DNA of 64,000 nt, taken from positions 200,992,853 through 201,056,852 of the forward strand of contig OW240914.1 of the NCBI GenBank assembly GCA_933207985.1, in the 5' to 3' direction. A program made the translations under genes and the position numbers. Origin of the DNA: Pelobates cultripes (taxonomy: Eukaryota > Chordata > Amphibia > Anura > Pelobatidae). The notes under the pieces were generated by a model. It was not told the DNA's origin and did no database searches. It worked only from the letters and a program-made list of their open reading frames with translations. Of the stretch, positions 43,106-53,861 are shown in pieces (position 1 is the stretch's first letter; each line of letters starts with the position of its first letter).

Positions 43106-44725
43106 GTGGTGGAACAGATCTGTGACACCACCTATGTGATCGGCCCGGTTACCGGCGTGGGAGGCAAACGCATGCTCCATGTGAACATGCTCAAGCCATA
43201 CCACGAACGGACTGAGGAAGTCACCGCAATCTGTGCCCCTGCCACTGAAGATTTTGATAACCTACCCCTACCCGATCTCCTAGACCAAGAGGGCCAGAGC
43301 GGAGATCTGGGAGAGGTACAGTTAGGAGAAAGATTAAATACCCAAGAACGGGCCCAGGTACAAAAGTTGCTTCGGGAAAAGAAGGCCACGTTTTCCAATT
43401 TACCCGGCTATACCCCGTTGGCTACCCATAAGGTAGAAACGCTAGATCCGACCCCCTTGCGCCAACCCCCATACCGCACTCCAGAAGCAGTCAAGGAAAA
43501 TATGCGCAAGGAAATTGAGGAGATGATTCAGCTAGGAGTAATAGAGCACTCGGACAGCCCCTGGGCCTCCCCGGTAGTACTGGTGCCGAAACGGGACGGG
43601 ACGACCCGTTTCTGCGTAGACTACCGACGGCTCAACGATAAAACGACCTCTGACGCATATCCCATGACCCGAATAGACGAACTCCTCGACAAAATGGCCA
43701 GGGGTCAATACCTAACCACTATAGACTTGTGCAAAGGGTACTGGCAGATTCCCTTAGCGGACGACGCCATCCCTAAGTCGGCTTTTGTCACCCCGTTTGG
43801 CCTGTATCAGTTTAAGGTTATGCCATTCGGGATGAAAAACGCCCCAGCTACCTTCCAGAGAATGGTGGACAGACTGTTAGATGGGTTCCAGGAGTATGCC
43901 TGCGCGTATCTAGATGATATCGCCATATTCAGCCACTCCTGGCACGAACATCTGGTTCACATAGGAGCCATTCTAGACCGAATCCGAGAGGCCGGACTGA
44001 CCCTAAAACCCAGCAAATGCCATATCGGTATGGCGGAAGTCCAGTATCTGGGACACCGGGTAGGGAGTGGGCAACAGAAACCCGAACCTGCTAAAATAGA
44101 GGCAGTCGCCCAATGGCCTACCCCTCGCACCAAGACCCAAGTGCTCGCCTTTTTAGGGACCGCCGGGTACTACCGGAAGTTTGTGGCCAACTATAGCGCC
44201 CTCGCCAAACCCCTCACAGACCTGACCCGCAAGAACCTCCCTAAGTTAGTAGTCTGGGCCCCAGAGTGTGAGCAGGCGTTCCAACAGCTCAAGACGGCGC
44301 TGGTTAATTCTCCTGTACTTTCTGCTCCTGATCCAACTAAACGCTTTCTCGTCCACACAGACGCTTCTATGTTTGGATTGGGAGCAGTACTGAGCCAAGT
44401 TGGACCCGATGGCGGCGAGCACCCCGTAGCTTACCTAAGCCGAAAACTTTTACCCAGGGAAGTAAGCTACGCCGCCATTGAAAAGGAGTGCCTGGCTGTG
44501 GTGTGGGCCCTCAAGAAGTTGCAACCCTACTTATACGGGCAACCCTTCACTTTACTCACGGATCACAACCCGTTGGTGTGGCTGAACAGGGTGTCCGGAG
44601 ACAATGCCAGGCTGCTGCGCTGGAGTTTGGCGCTGCAGCCTTTTGACTTTACTATCCACTACCGCCCTGGGAAGCAGAATGGCAACGCCGACGGGTTGTC
44701 TAGACAAACAGACTTGGAGCCGTGA
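43106..44725 (+). CDS. Reverse transcriptase and RNase H, Gmr1-type element
   Basis: 539 codons. The first 40 or so residues are integrase C-terminus (GPVTGVGGKRMLHVNMLKPY). Reverse transcriptase follows: VLVPKRDGTTRFCVDYRRLN, LTTIDLCKGYWQIPL with catalytic Asp, FVTPFGLYQFKVMPFGMKNA, then YLDD at residues 268-271 (43907-43918). The thumb region contains QYLGHRVG and FLGTAGYYRKFV. RNase H follows with VHTDASMFGLGAVL near residue 417, KECLAVVWALKKL and LLTDHNPLVWL, ending NADGLSRQ. All hallmark acidic residues are present and the frame is intact. The annotated start is the first ATG in frame, not a proven translation start; the protein would come from the polyprotein. There is no downstream integrase. 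Confidence 0.93.
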   Translation: MVEQICDTTYVIGPVTGVGGKRMLHVNMLKPYHERTEEVTAICAPATEDFDNLPLPDLLDQEGQSGDLGEVQLGERLNTQERAQVQKLLREKKATFSNLPGYTPLATHKVETLDPTPLRQPPYRTPEAVKENMRKEIEEMIQLGVIEHSDSPWASPVVLVPKRDGTTRFCVDYRRLNDKTTSDAYPMTRIDELLDKMARGQYLTTIDLCKGYWQIPLADDAIPKSAFVTPFGLYQFKVMPFGMKNAPATFQRMVDRLLDGFQEYACAYLDDIAIFSHSWHEHLVHIGAILDRIREAGLTLKPSKCHIGMAEVQYLGHRVGSGQQKPEPAKIEAVAQWPTPRTKTQVLAFLGTAGYYRKFVANYSALAKPLTDLTRKNLPKLVVWAPECEQAFQQLKTALVNSPVLSAPDPTKRFLVHTDASMFGLGAVLSQVGPDGGEHPVAYLSRKLLPREVSYAAIEKECLAVVWALKKLQPYLYGQPFTLLTDHNPLVWLNRVSGDNARLLRWSLALQPFDFTIHYRPGKQNGNADGLSRQTDLEP

Positions 44726-44789
44726 TTCGTGAGTACTCCTCCGGACATCCCCAAGCCGATCCGTTGGGATCAGACTGTGTATGCCGGCT

Positions 44790-44806
44790 TGGTTCTGGGG
44801 GAGCAT
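44790..44806 (+). promoter_or_regulatory. Polypurine tract before the 3' LTR
   Basis: TGGTTCTGGGGGAGCAT sits directly before the LTR start TGTGGCAA; the purine core is GGGGGAG. Confidence 0.65.
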
Positions 44807-45822
44807 TGTGGCAAACCTAGCCACTCGGACTATAACTGGACACTATGCCTTTAAGGGTTGCCTATAGGTCTGGAGAGAGATGCATTGTACCTGTATGTGC
44901 CTGTTTCATGTATTCCCTGCATTGCCTGTACCTATCTGTTCCGCCGAATGCAAATGGCGGTTTGTATGGGGATTCCCGTTCGTTTCGCGAACGGCACTTT
45001 GGAGGGCCGTTCGTGAAACGAATGCGATACCCCCTAATAGCCCACACACTTAGAGGCGTGTGGCGCTAGTTAACCGATTGCAACATTGTTGCAATCGGTT
45101 ATTAGAGGCTCTCCTGGGTGGCCGTCGTTCGACTACCGACCATGCGGCGGGCGGCCATCTTGGATCCCTGGTTCGTCAGCGGGTCCGTGTCGTCGAACGC
45201 ATAGCATTCCCAACAGTTATTCGACGGCACGAACACCGTTAAGCCTCCAGGACGTTCGGGAGTTTCAGGACCAGGTTCACTAAAGACAATCGGTTCTTTT
45301 CATGTGTTTTGAAAGAAAGGTGTTTTCTGTGCGGCGTTCGGTTATTTTAGCTGGGATCTGAGCGGCAATCTCACGAATGATGCGCCCAGACCCCAGCTAT
45401 CTACCGAACGTCCATTCGTGTAAATCCACCGTATATTGTACCAACTGTGGATTTTTGTGTAAATTGCCGGTTCTGCTGCACGAGGGGATAATCCCCTTAA
45501 CGGTGCATTCTGGGAGGATGATCCCTCTCGTGCAGCGGTGCCTGATGGGAGAAATATGTAGTACAGTAAGTCCCCCATGTAGTCCCCTCCTGTACAACCC
45601 CTGTAATGTCTGTTTGGAAACCCCTTGCATGGGGAATTGCATAAATACTGTGACCTGTGATTAAAACCTCAGTTGACTCCCAGCCTATGTGTCGCCTAGT
45701 TCTTGGGAAGGAAGGGTTACTGCAGTGCTGTTTGGATTATTATATGCTGATTCCCTGGATTATCCTTTGTTGTTCCTGTTACCCAGCGGAGATATCGTGG
45801 ATCATACTGCCTCTCCGCTACA
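44807..45822 (+). repeat. 3' LTR, Gmr1-type element
   Basis: 1016 bp, identical to the 5' LTR in my reading except T at about 44904. Confidence 0.95.
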
Positions 45823-46135
45823 AACTGTAATATTTAACATTGAAGCACTAAGTACAAAAAGGACACAGCACCCGTTCTACTTTAATGAGCTTAAGTGATC
45901 TGGGTATACTTTAATGGAGACTAGGTGTATGCAAAACCTGCTGAAACAGGACAGATTTCAAATCTGTCCTATTTTTTGATATACTTAGTTGCCCTCAAGA
46001 TAACATCTCCAGGGGGGCGTGGTCTGACCGTCGATGGGACTAGACGTGTCTCACTAGAGCTCCCGACGAAACGCGCCCTAAAAGCTAACAAAAGCGACCT
46101 ATTTACCCACTACCTATCCCAAGGAGTCCCCTAAA

Positions 46136-47104
46136 ATGGAGAAAAGGCTCCCCAAGAAACAACAGAAGAGGGGTACCGACCCCGGCAGCACAGTCCTGGA
46201 CCTTATGTCGGCGCAGAAACAGGGCCGTCTGGGGACCCAAGATGGCGCCGGCACTACTGCCCCACAGGCTTCGCCTCGTGCGGAGCGGGAAGCATCCCCT
46301 GATGAACGGGACACGGTCCTGGCAAAGCTGGCCGAGATGAGGGCTTTCCTCGCGGGGGAAATAGCAAAATCCACAGCAGTACTCCAGGCTGAGATTGGGG
46401 CCCTGGGAGAACGCACTGCTAAACTTGAAGACCGCATGGAAGCCTCAGTGCAGGCCCACAATGCTGTGGTAGAAAGGGCGAACAACCTGTCAGCGCAAAT
46501 GGTAAGCATGGATCTCGCCTATGAAGACCTGGCTAACCGGTCCAGGAGAAACAATATTCGCCTGAGAGGCCTGCCTGAGAACCCCGACGAGGACCTACAG
46601 GGGCTTATACATACCATACTGAAGCCACTGCTCCCGCATGTATCAGAGGAACAATGGCATATGGAAAGGGCACACAGGGCCTTACGGGGTCAGAGGTACG
46701 ACACCAATACCCCACGGGACGTCATAATCCGCTTCCTATACTACCGCACTAAGGAAGCACTCATGAAGAAGAGCCGCGAGGCCCCCATTCGGTATGCCGG
46801 TAAGGTCATATCCCTTTACCACGACCTAGCTCCCTCTACGTTACAACGGAGAAGAGAATGGCGCCCCATTACTGAAGCCCTAAGAAATGCCGGCATCAAA
46901 TACGCCTGGGGATTCCCCTTCAAGTTAATGGTGTTCCGAGGTGACCGGGCACACGTTCTCACACCGGGAGGAGACCCCCACCGAATGCTCAGTGGCCTTG
47001 GTGTACAACCGCCTCCCGACCTTCCCAGCGTGGCGATGTACCCGGAGGATCTTCCACAGCTACACTCGGAGTGGCGGGGAACGGGATCGAGAGGACGCCG
47101 TTAG
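46136..47104 (+). CDS. L1 ORF1 protein (RNA-binding, coiled coil)
   Basis: 322 codons, intact, starting 125 bp after the element start. A basic N-terminus (EKRLPKKQQKRG) is followed by a long helical stretch at about residues 60-130 with heptad-like Leu/Ala spacing (LAKLAEMRAFLAGEIAKSTA), the trimerising coiled coil of L1 ORF1p. ANRSRRNNIRLRGLPE near residue 137 is the RRM-type RNA-binding signature, and RDVIIRFLYYRTKEALMKKS belongs to the C-terminal domain. It packages L1 RNA in the cytoplasm and acts as a nucleic acid chaperone. No disabling change seen. Confidence 0.9.
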   Translation: MEKRLPKKQQKRGTDPGSTVLDLMSAQKQGRLGTQDGAGTTAPQASPRAEREASPDERDTVLAKLAEMRAFLAGEIAKSTAVLQAEIGALGERTAKLEDRMEASVQAHNAVVERANNLSAQMVSMDLAYEDLANRSRRNNIRLRGLPENPDEDLQGLIHTILKPLLPHVSEEQWHMERAHRALRGQRYDTNTPRDVIIRFLYYRTKEALMKKSREAPIRYAGKVISLYHDLAPSTLQRRREWRPITEALRNAGIKYAWGFPFKLMVFRGDRAHVLTPGGDPHRMLSGLGVQPPPDLPSVAMYPEDLPQLHSEWRGTGSRGRR

Positions 47105-49383
47105 CTGTTGATGGTATCGTACTGGGTAGCCTTGGGGTCCCCTCAAGTTCTCTACCTTGATGGCACAAGGCCTATGGGGGGTAATGTATATGCCCTTCCC
47201 TTTACTTGGGGTGGGGGATGGGGTGGGGTTCCACGCTGCGGGTTTGGGACCTTGTTTTTTTTTGTTTTTTGTTTTTTGGCTTGTCCCCCTCACCACTACG
47301 TCTACTGCTTACAGCCTGGGGGTGTTCCCCCCCCCCCCCGATACCTGGGGTCAGCAGGGTACCACCGTCCTGCTCCACCAACGCTTGGTCGGGACGCAAG
47401 AGATCAACTTGGGCTACACTTTTATTGGCTTGGGAGGGGGAAAGGGTGATACACTTGCCGGCTCTCCCCTACCGGGGCACCTTTACCTGGCGGCTGGAGC
47501 GACTCCCTGGGCGAAGAACTTCCGACACGTGAGGATCCTAGAGAGCCCCTTCAGGCCATTTTGAATGTTTACTGTTCGGTATTGCTTAAAAAGGGTTTGA
47601 AGTCTCTGTTCCCCCCTGAGGGGCGCCTTTTTCCCTGGCCGCGGCTGCGGGGACACCCTAAGGCCCCCTTAGGCCCCTTCGCCCCCTCATCTGGTAACAG
47701 TGCCGCAGTCTCGGTGGCACCAGGCGGTGGCGCGAGTCGCCCGCGCCCTCGAGGGGAATAGAGACGGATTGCAATGTTTGGTCGCGAATGCACATTAAAA
47801 AAAATAAAAAATAAAAATTATAATAAACGTTCTCATAACAGAACGCGACACCCACTAAAAAAAAGAAAAAATCAAAAATAATCTATATAAAAAAAAAAAA
47901 AGACCGAGCGAAAAACATATTACACTAGGATGTACCATGGAATGTTACCCCCTATAGCGCACGGGAGAGGGAGGTTGATAAGGCCTAACATCTAATCTCC
48001 AGGGGGCAAAAGGGGGCAAACCAACAGGAGGAAGGGAGGACGTACGGAATGCAGGGAGACCTAACGGATGGTGACACACCTCTGTAGCTGGGGACGTCCA
48101 GTTGTTCCCAATTAGCTTTGGAAGGTGACCGCTACACAACCACCACAAAAACCCATATAACAGAATCATCATTACGTGGGGGGAGGACAGGGGCAAGCAC
48201 AGGTAAATAGAACACGGGACAACGAACACAAGACCTCTCATAAAACATTTATTATATAAAAAAAACAAAAAAACATAAACATCACAGACAGCACCCACCG
48301 ACTAAGTCCCTAACCACGACGCACACTGTGCAAGGTTCAGAATTTAACGCTCCAAGTCGTATACCCCCCCGACCGACGCCAAGACATTAAATAGTCGAGC
48401 CCCATGAGAGTTGTGGGATCCCCTTAGCTGGGCAGGTTAAAGGTACCCTTACTGTGTTTTTGAAGAAGGCGTATCTCAGTACTAAAGTTCATGTGTGTTA
48501 TTTTAATTGTTTTTTGCATGTTCTCTCTTACAACTAACCCTAAATGTCCTAATCATAACAAAACTAGTAAAGCGGGGATGAACACCAGTCTACATAGTCA
48601 GGATGTCCACGGATACGGGGGCTAACCGGACCTCTATGGCCCTCCCCTGACCCGGAGGAGGGGGGGTGGAGCTCCCCCATGGGCGAAATGGGAGTGTCCA
48701 GTTAGCGGTCTGATTAGAGGAATTACATGAGGTCCTCTTTACACCTTCTATAGGCCAGACAGCCTCCTGTAACTTCGAAACTTGGATAAACCCCCATCCC
48801 TTCTTATACACCTTCACCCATAGGTAGATTGACTTTGTAGAGGGGACATGTGCTGCAGACACGTGCCAAACTCTACGCCCACCGGGACACGGAGGGAGAG
48901 GTTGGAGGGAAGCCTTTTGGTAAGCCCACAAGTAATGGAGCGGGGAGAGCTATAAGGGGGCCACCGCCGTAGTATCCACCGTAGCGAGGAAATGGAACGG
49001 ATAGGGAATAGCTAGCAAAGGCATTTAGAGGTCTTAGTAGAATATATAGGGCGCATGGGAGACGGGGCTTTAGGGATCCTCAGTATCCTCCGCGCGTTGA
49101 TCGTGAAGAGGAGACGGGTACTCGCAACCCACTATTCTCTGGCGTGTGATAAGACCAGAATTTTCTCTGCACCGGACGGAATCCAGATGCCTTCTTTATT
49201 ATTCTTTTCTCTTTTCCTTCTTCCCTCTTACCCATCTACTCTCCCTACCTATACCCCTCCCTTCTTGGACCTTGGGGGTGGCGGACGAGTTGATATTCCC
49301 AAGGGGAAGACCTCCGGCCCGAATAGCAATTCCCGATACAGGCAAGGGCAACGCAGTGATAGCAGAGTTCAACATATCGCAGG
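47105..49383 (+). other. Long L1 inter-ORF spacer
   Basis: 2.28 kb between ORF1 and ORF2, unusually long. It holds GC-rich stretches with C-runs (47326-47340), 'cctaaggcccccttaggccc' (47656-47675) and A-rich tracts near 47796-47900. The open frames on both strands are short and unrecognised. No target duplication of a later insertion was found. Confidence 0.65.
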
Positions 49384-52300
49384 ATGTCGATTAAGATTAC
49401 CACTCAGAATGTAAAAGGCCTCAACGCCCCCAAAAAGAGACACCTGATGTTCAGGGCCCTAAAAAGGACGAACACAGCTTACTTGCAAGAGACCCACCTC
49501 CCCAGACAGGCCACTTTCCAATTGCGAGACCATGTCTATACGAGCTCATTTGAAGCCAGGACGCACTATAAAAGGAGCGGGGTGGCCATTGTTATTAGGC
49601 GCTCTTGCCCTTTTCAGATGTCGGCCCAGGATGCTGACCCAGAGGGACGATACATTATTGTATCAGGAACCATGCACTCCCACATCATTCATCTGATAAA
49701 TATATATGCCCCAAATCAACCGGACGCCGGATTCTGGACTAAGTTACGAGGTAAGATTACAGCATTGCCGCATGGTATGATCCTCATGGGCGGAGATTTT
49801 AATGCCGTACCGTGCCCGGCGATGGATAGGTGCTTGAGGGGGGAGGCCCGCGTTGACAGGGACGGGGGGGGGGGCAGGACCGCCTGCTTAAAGCTTTTAT
49901 GGCAGATACGGGTCTGGTCGATGCATGGAGGGCACAACACCCGATGGATCGAGATTATACGTTCTACTCGGCCCCTCATGGAACCTACTCCAGGATAGAT
50001 TTTTTTCTTGGTTAATGCAACAGGATTATCCAGGCTAATGGGATCAGAAGTGGGAAATATCTCCTGGTCTGACCATGCAGACGTATCTATCATTCTCGGT
50101 AATCTATGTACGGCGTGCCCTTAATCCTGGAGACTAACTACATCGTTGTTAAGGGATTCGGAAGTCACAGAAAACATTCGAAAGGCCATAACGGACTACT
50201 TAATTTCTACAAACACTCCGGAGGTGGGCGTTAGCACGGTATGGGCTGCACATAAGGCCGTAATGAGAGGGAACCTGATCAAATTCGCCACGAGGAAGAA
50301 AAAATGGAAGCATCATCAAAGGGCTACTCGGCCGACTGGAGGCAGTTAGACGGAACATACGCTCCCTTCTGCTCGATGACACAGCTCGGGCCATGACGTG
50401 GTCCAAACGGACATATTTTGATAAGGCTAACAAAATGGATACGCTCCTGGCTAGGACGTTGCGGCCCAGGCAACATAGGCCCCATATCACAGCCATCAAA
50501 CACCCTGATGGCTCGACGAAAACGAAACCGACCGACATCGCGAAGGTTTTCAAAGATTTCTACAAACACCTGTACAACCACACACCGGACAGACACGCAC
50601 AGGAGGGACAAGGGGAACACGACATCTTGCGATACCTGGACGGTCTAGGTTTGACCAAATTATCAGAGGAGGCAGCGGAAACCCTAGCTGCGGAAGTCAG
50701 CATGGAAGAGGTCGACAGGGCAATATCGAGTTTGAAAGGGAACAAGGCGCCAGGCCCAGACGGCTTCGACGGGACATATTATAAGGCCTTTCGGGAAGAA
50801 CTCGCGCCTCAACTGGCCGCACTCTGCAACCACTTGCGGCAGGGGGGGCGTTTGGGACCAGAAATGGCGTTGGCCACGATCGTCCTGCTCCCCAAGCCGG
50901 AGAAAGACGCACTCCTTCCTGAAAATTACAGGCCTATATCATTGATCAGTCATGATTTAAAGATCTTAGCTAAGATTCAGGCGGACAGACTGAACCCGCT
51001 TCTGACTTCCCTTATCCATGCTGACCAAGTAGGATTCATACAAGGTCGGCAATTGTTCGAAAATACCAGACGGACTGTCAACTTGATCTGGAAACAGGTA
51101 GCAACCAGAACCCCATCCCTGGTAATATCTATTGATGCAGAAAAGGCCTTCGATAGGGTAAGGTGGAAGTTCTTGTTTTCGGTTAGTTACAAGAGCAATG
51201 TATCATGATGTGAGGGCACAGATACAGATAGCAGGGGCCCCAATGAACCCTTTCAGCCTGCACAACGGGACCAGACAGGGATGTCCTCTCTCCCCCCTTC
51301 TCTTTGTCCTGGCTATGGAACCCCTACTTCAGGCAATACGCAGGCACCCAAATATCAGCGGGGTCACGGTAGGGGGAGAAGAATTCACTGTCTCTGCCTA
51401 TGCAGATGACGTCCTTCTCACTGCAGAAAGTCATACAAGAATACGGGGCCCTGTCCAGATATAAGGCCAACATCCAGAAATCCGGGGCAATGCCTATAGG
51501 CCTACCAGCGGCCGAAGTAGCTCTGATAAAGGAAAAGCACCATCTGCGGATGGAACCGAACTCCTTAAAATACCTAGGAGTCCACGTGACGGCAGTCCCT
51601 GATCGACTTTATACGAGCAACTACGATCCCATGCTACGGACCCTAATGAGAGATCTAGAAAAATGGTCAGATAAACCTATATCTTGGTTGGGGCGTATTC
51701 ACTCTGTAAAGATGAATATTCTACCGCACATATTGTTTCTCTTTCAAGCCCTCCCTACCCGCGTTACAAAATCTCAACTACTGCCGCTACAGAAAGCGAT
51801 ATGTGACTTTGTATGGCACAATAAGAGACATAGAATAGCCAAACAGATCCTGTATAGGCGAAAGGACAGAGGGGGACTGGGGCTCCCAAACCTATACTAT
51901 TACTATTTGGCGGCCCAACTCTCTCAGGTGGCCATGTGGCACTCCCCTGTGGGAGAAAGGAGATGGGTGGAAATTGAATCTCTGATGGTAGGCTTGGATG
52001 TCCCCCAATTTACGATATGGGTCCCGAAAGAACACAGACCCATGATAAGGGTGACGTGCCCAGCCATCCTTAACTCTCTTCGATTATGGGATACGAACAG
52101 TGTCAAATTTGGACTCGCTTCATCCCCCTCCCCTATGGCTCCGATACTCAGAAATAGAGAGTTTCCACCTGGAATGGCCCCAAGGAACTTTCGAAATATA
52201 GTAAAGACCGGGCTGCAGCAGATTTACCAACTATATAGAGAGGGAGAGGTTATACCCTTTCAAGACCTCCAACAACATACCCACCTGACCCCAGCAGACT

Positions 52301-53058
52301 ACTTTAGATATGTCCAGATAAGGGACTTCGCTAGAAGACCCTGTATTAAAACCGCAGCCCAGGGTCAGTTCACTTTCTACGAGAGGTTATGTAGAGAGGG
52401 ATCAGCCCCCAAAGGAATGATTGCGCTGCTGTATGCTCATCTTAGCACGGAGACTAAAGAATGGGGAAGATTGAAATACACTAATAGATGGGAGTCGGAC
52501 CTGGGGGAGGAACTGGAAGGAATCGAATGGCAGGAGATCTGGGAGGCAACCAAGAGCGCTTCGATATGTGTCACACAACAGGAGCAGGCATGGAAAACCA
52601 TGCTCAGGTGGTATACCACTCCGATAACCTTGCACAAAATGCACAAGATAGATACTGACGAGTGCTGGAGGGGTTGCGAATTCCGAGGCACGTACCTCCA
52701 CATGTGGTGGGAATGCCCGAAAATCCGCGGATTCTGGAAGTCCGTTGAAGACCTCTTGAAGCAGACGTTTGGCAAACCCCTGGACTTGGACCCATGGATC
52801 TACCTGTTAAATAGATCTATTGAGGGATGGACGAGAAGAGAGCAGAAACTGGTACGGGCGATAACTCTAAGCGCACGCAGAGCTGTGGCAACGGCGTGGC
52901 TGTCACCTGGAGGCCCGGAGTTTGGGGGAGTGATCTCTAGGATAAAGGAAAACAGAATCATGGAAGACCTGACCGCTAGATTAAGAGGAACAACTGTAAC
53001 TTTCCAGAGGGTTTGGGAACCATGGGACAATAGTGCAATGGGCTCAGATCACGATTGA
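49384..53058 (+). pseudogene. L1 ORF2 (endonuclease and reverse transcriptase), frameshifted
   Basis: APE endonuclease first: KITTQNVKGLNAPKKR, AYLQETHLP with catalytic Glu, GGDFNAV, and after a break SWSDHADVS with the catalytic His region. The first break is in an 11-G run at 49864-49874. A second is near 50320. Reverse transcriptase: NKAPGPDGF, NYRPISLISHDLKILAKI, VGFIQGRQL, ISIDAEKAFDRVRW; then a deletion near 51180 before VRAQIQIAG, GTRQGCPLSPLLFVLAMEPL and YADD at 51399-51410. Another small deletion near 51430 leads into the C-terminal 540 residues, with a Cys/His-like MWWECPKIRGFW. The enzyme nicks the target and primes reverse transcription there. At least four lesions inactivate this copy. 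Confidence 0.9.
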
Positions 53059-53847
53059 TGGGCCGAATAAATAGTCCAAATCAGGACCCGACACTGCTAG
53101 GTCAGAGCCGGAATGAAATACCTCAATCTCGTCCGCCTCCCCCCCCCCTCCCCACCCCGTCCTCCCTACCCTTCATACTCACATCTTCCTCGTTCTCTTA
53201 ACCCCTCTTTCTCATCTTATCTTGTCTTCTCTTTCTCTACCTGTCTTTTTCACGTTCTCTACTTCTTGGTACTAAATCCTTGGCTTACAAGGATATCTTT
53301 TATTTTTCTTTTACTTCTCTACTTCTTTATGGCTAACATTGTTCCAATCTATGGTGACATAACTTACTTCCCTCACTCATGCATGAGCGCGCTGACGGAG
53401 GATTGATGATGCCTAAAGTATACCCAGACATGGATGGAGTTAGGGCTCCTCAGGAGGCAGGGCCAGACTAAAAGATACAATATCAACGACAGGAGGCTAG
53501 TAGAATAGCATTCATTGAGAGGCTTGTCTTATGGCCTATTGTCTCACTTCATTTCTCCAAGTTAGAATACTAACATTCAGGCTCCTGCGCGGGCCTCACA
53601 GTAGTACTGCTCTCGCTATGCTTATCATATGAAAATTGGGAAGTTAAGTGAAGCAGCCAATTAAAAACATAAAATCCTTGATGGGAGGCAAGTTGTATAG
53701 AAACTATAAAGAGGCTAGCCATAGGGGCCGATGTTAACTTACATGTCTATGAACATGCTCTTTTATATTGTTGCTTCTGCGCAAGCCTTCAAGTTGTATT
53801 ATTCTTGCATTGCCTATCGTGTGCAAAAATAAAGAATTAAAAAAAAA
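53059..53847 (+). other. L1 3' region with polyA tail
   Basis: A pyrimidine-rich tract (53130-53260) is followed by ordinary sequence and the A-rich tail at 53826-53849. The open frame at 53113-53406 reflects the CT tract. Confidence 0.75.
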
Positions 53848-53861
53848 AAGATAGCATTTCC

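Larger units (their letters stand above)
39214..45822 (+). mobile_element. Gmr1-type LTR retrotransposon, complete
   Basis: Two 1016-bp LTRs start TGTGGCAA and end CGCTACA, with perfect 5-bp duplications AACTG (39209-39213 and 45823-45827). Order between them is gag, protease, integrase, reverse transcriptase, RNase H. RNase H ends at 44725, only about 80 bp before the 3' LTR, so there is no integrase downstream. That order is the known mark of Gmr1-like gypsy elements. The integrase part is broken; the rest is open. LTR near-identity means a recent insertion. Confidence 0.93.
38877..45910. mobile_element. Probable degraded TTAA MITE, host of the Gmr1-type insertion
   Basis: Left flank TTAA (38873-38876), then AGGGCTACTATAGCTG. 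After the LTR element the sequence resumes at 45828 with 'atatttaacattgaagcac' and ends 'gggtatact' before TTAA (45911-45914). Without the insertion it is about 420 bp. 'aacattgctgtttctctggaactg' just before the junction resembles the 'catagcagtttc' hairpin of family A. The two ends match each other poorly, so this call is moderate. Confidence 0.5.
46011..53847 (+). mobile_element. L1-type LINE, full length
   Basis: It begins AGGGGGGCGTGG, a typical L1 start, and ends with AATAAAGAATTAAAAAAAA. Flanking direct repeats of 14 bp with two changes are AAGATAACATCTCC (45997-46010) and AAGATAGCATTTCC (53848-53861). Layout: 5' leader of 125 bp, ORF1, a 2.28-kb spacer, ORF2 and a CT-rich 3' region. 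ORF1 is intact; ORF2 has several frame breaks, so the copy is inactive. Confidence 0.92.
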
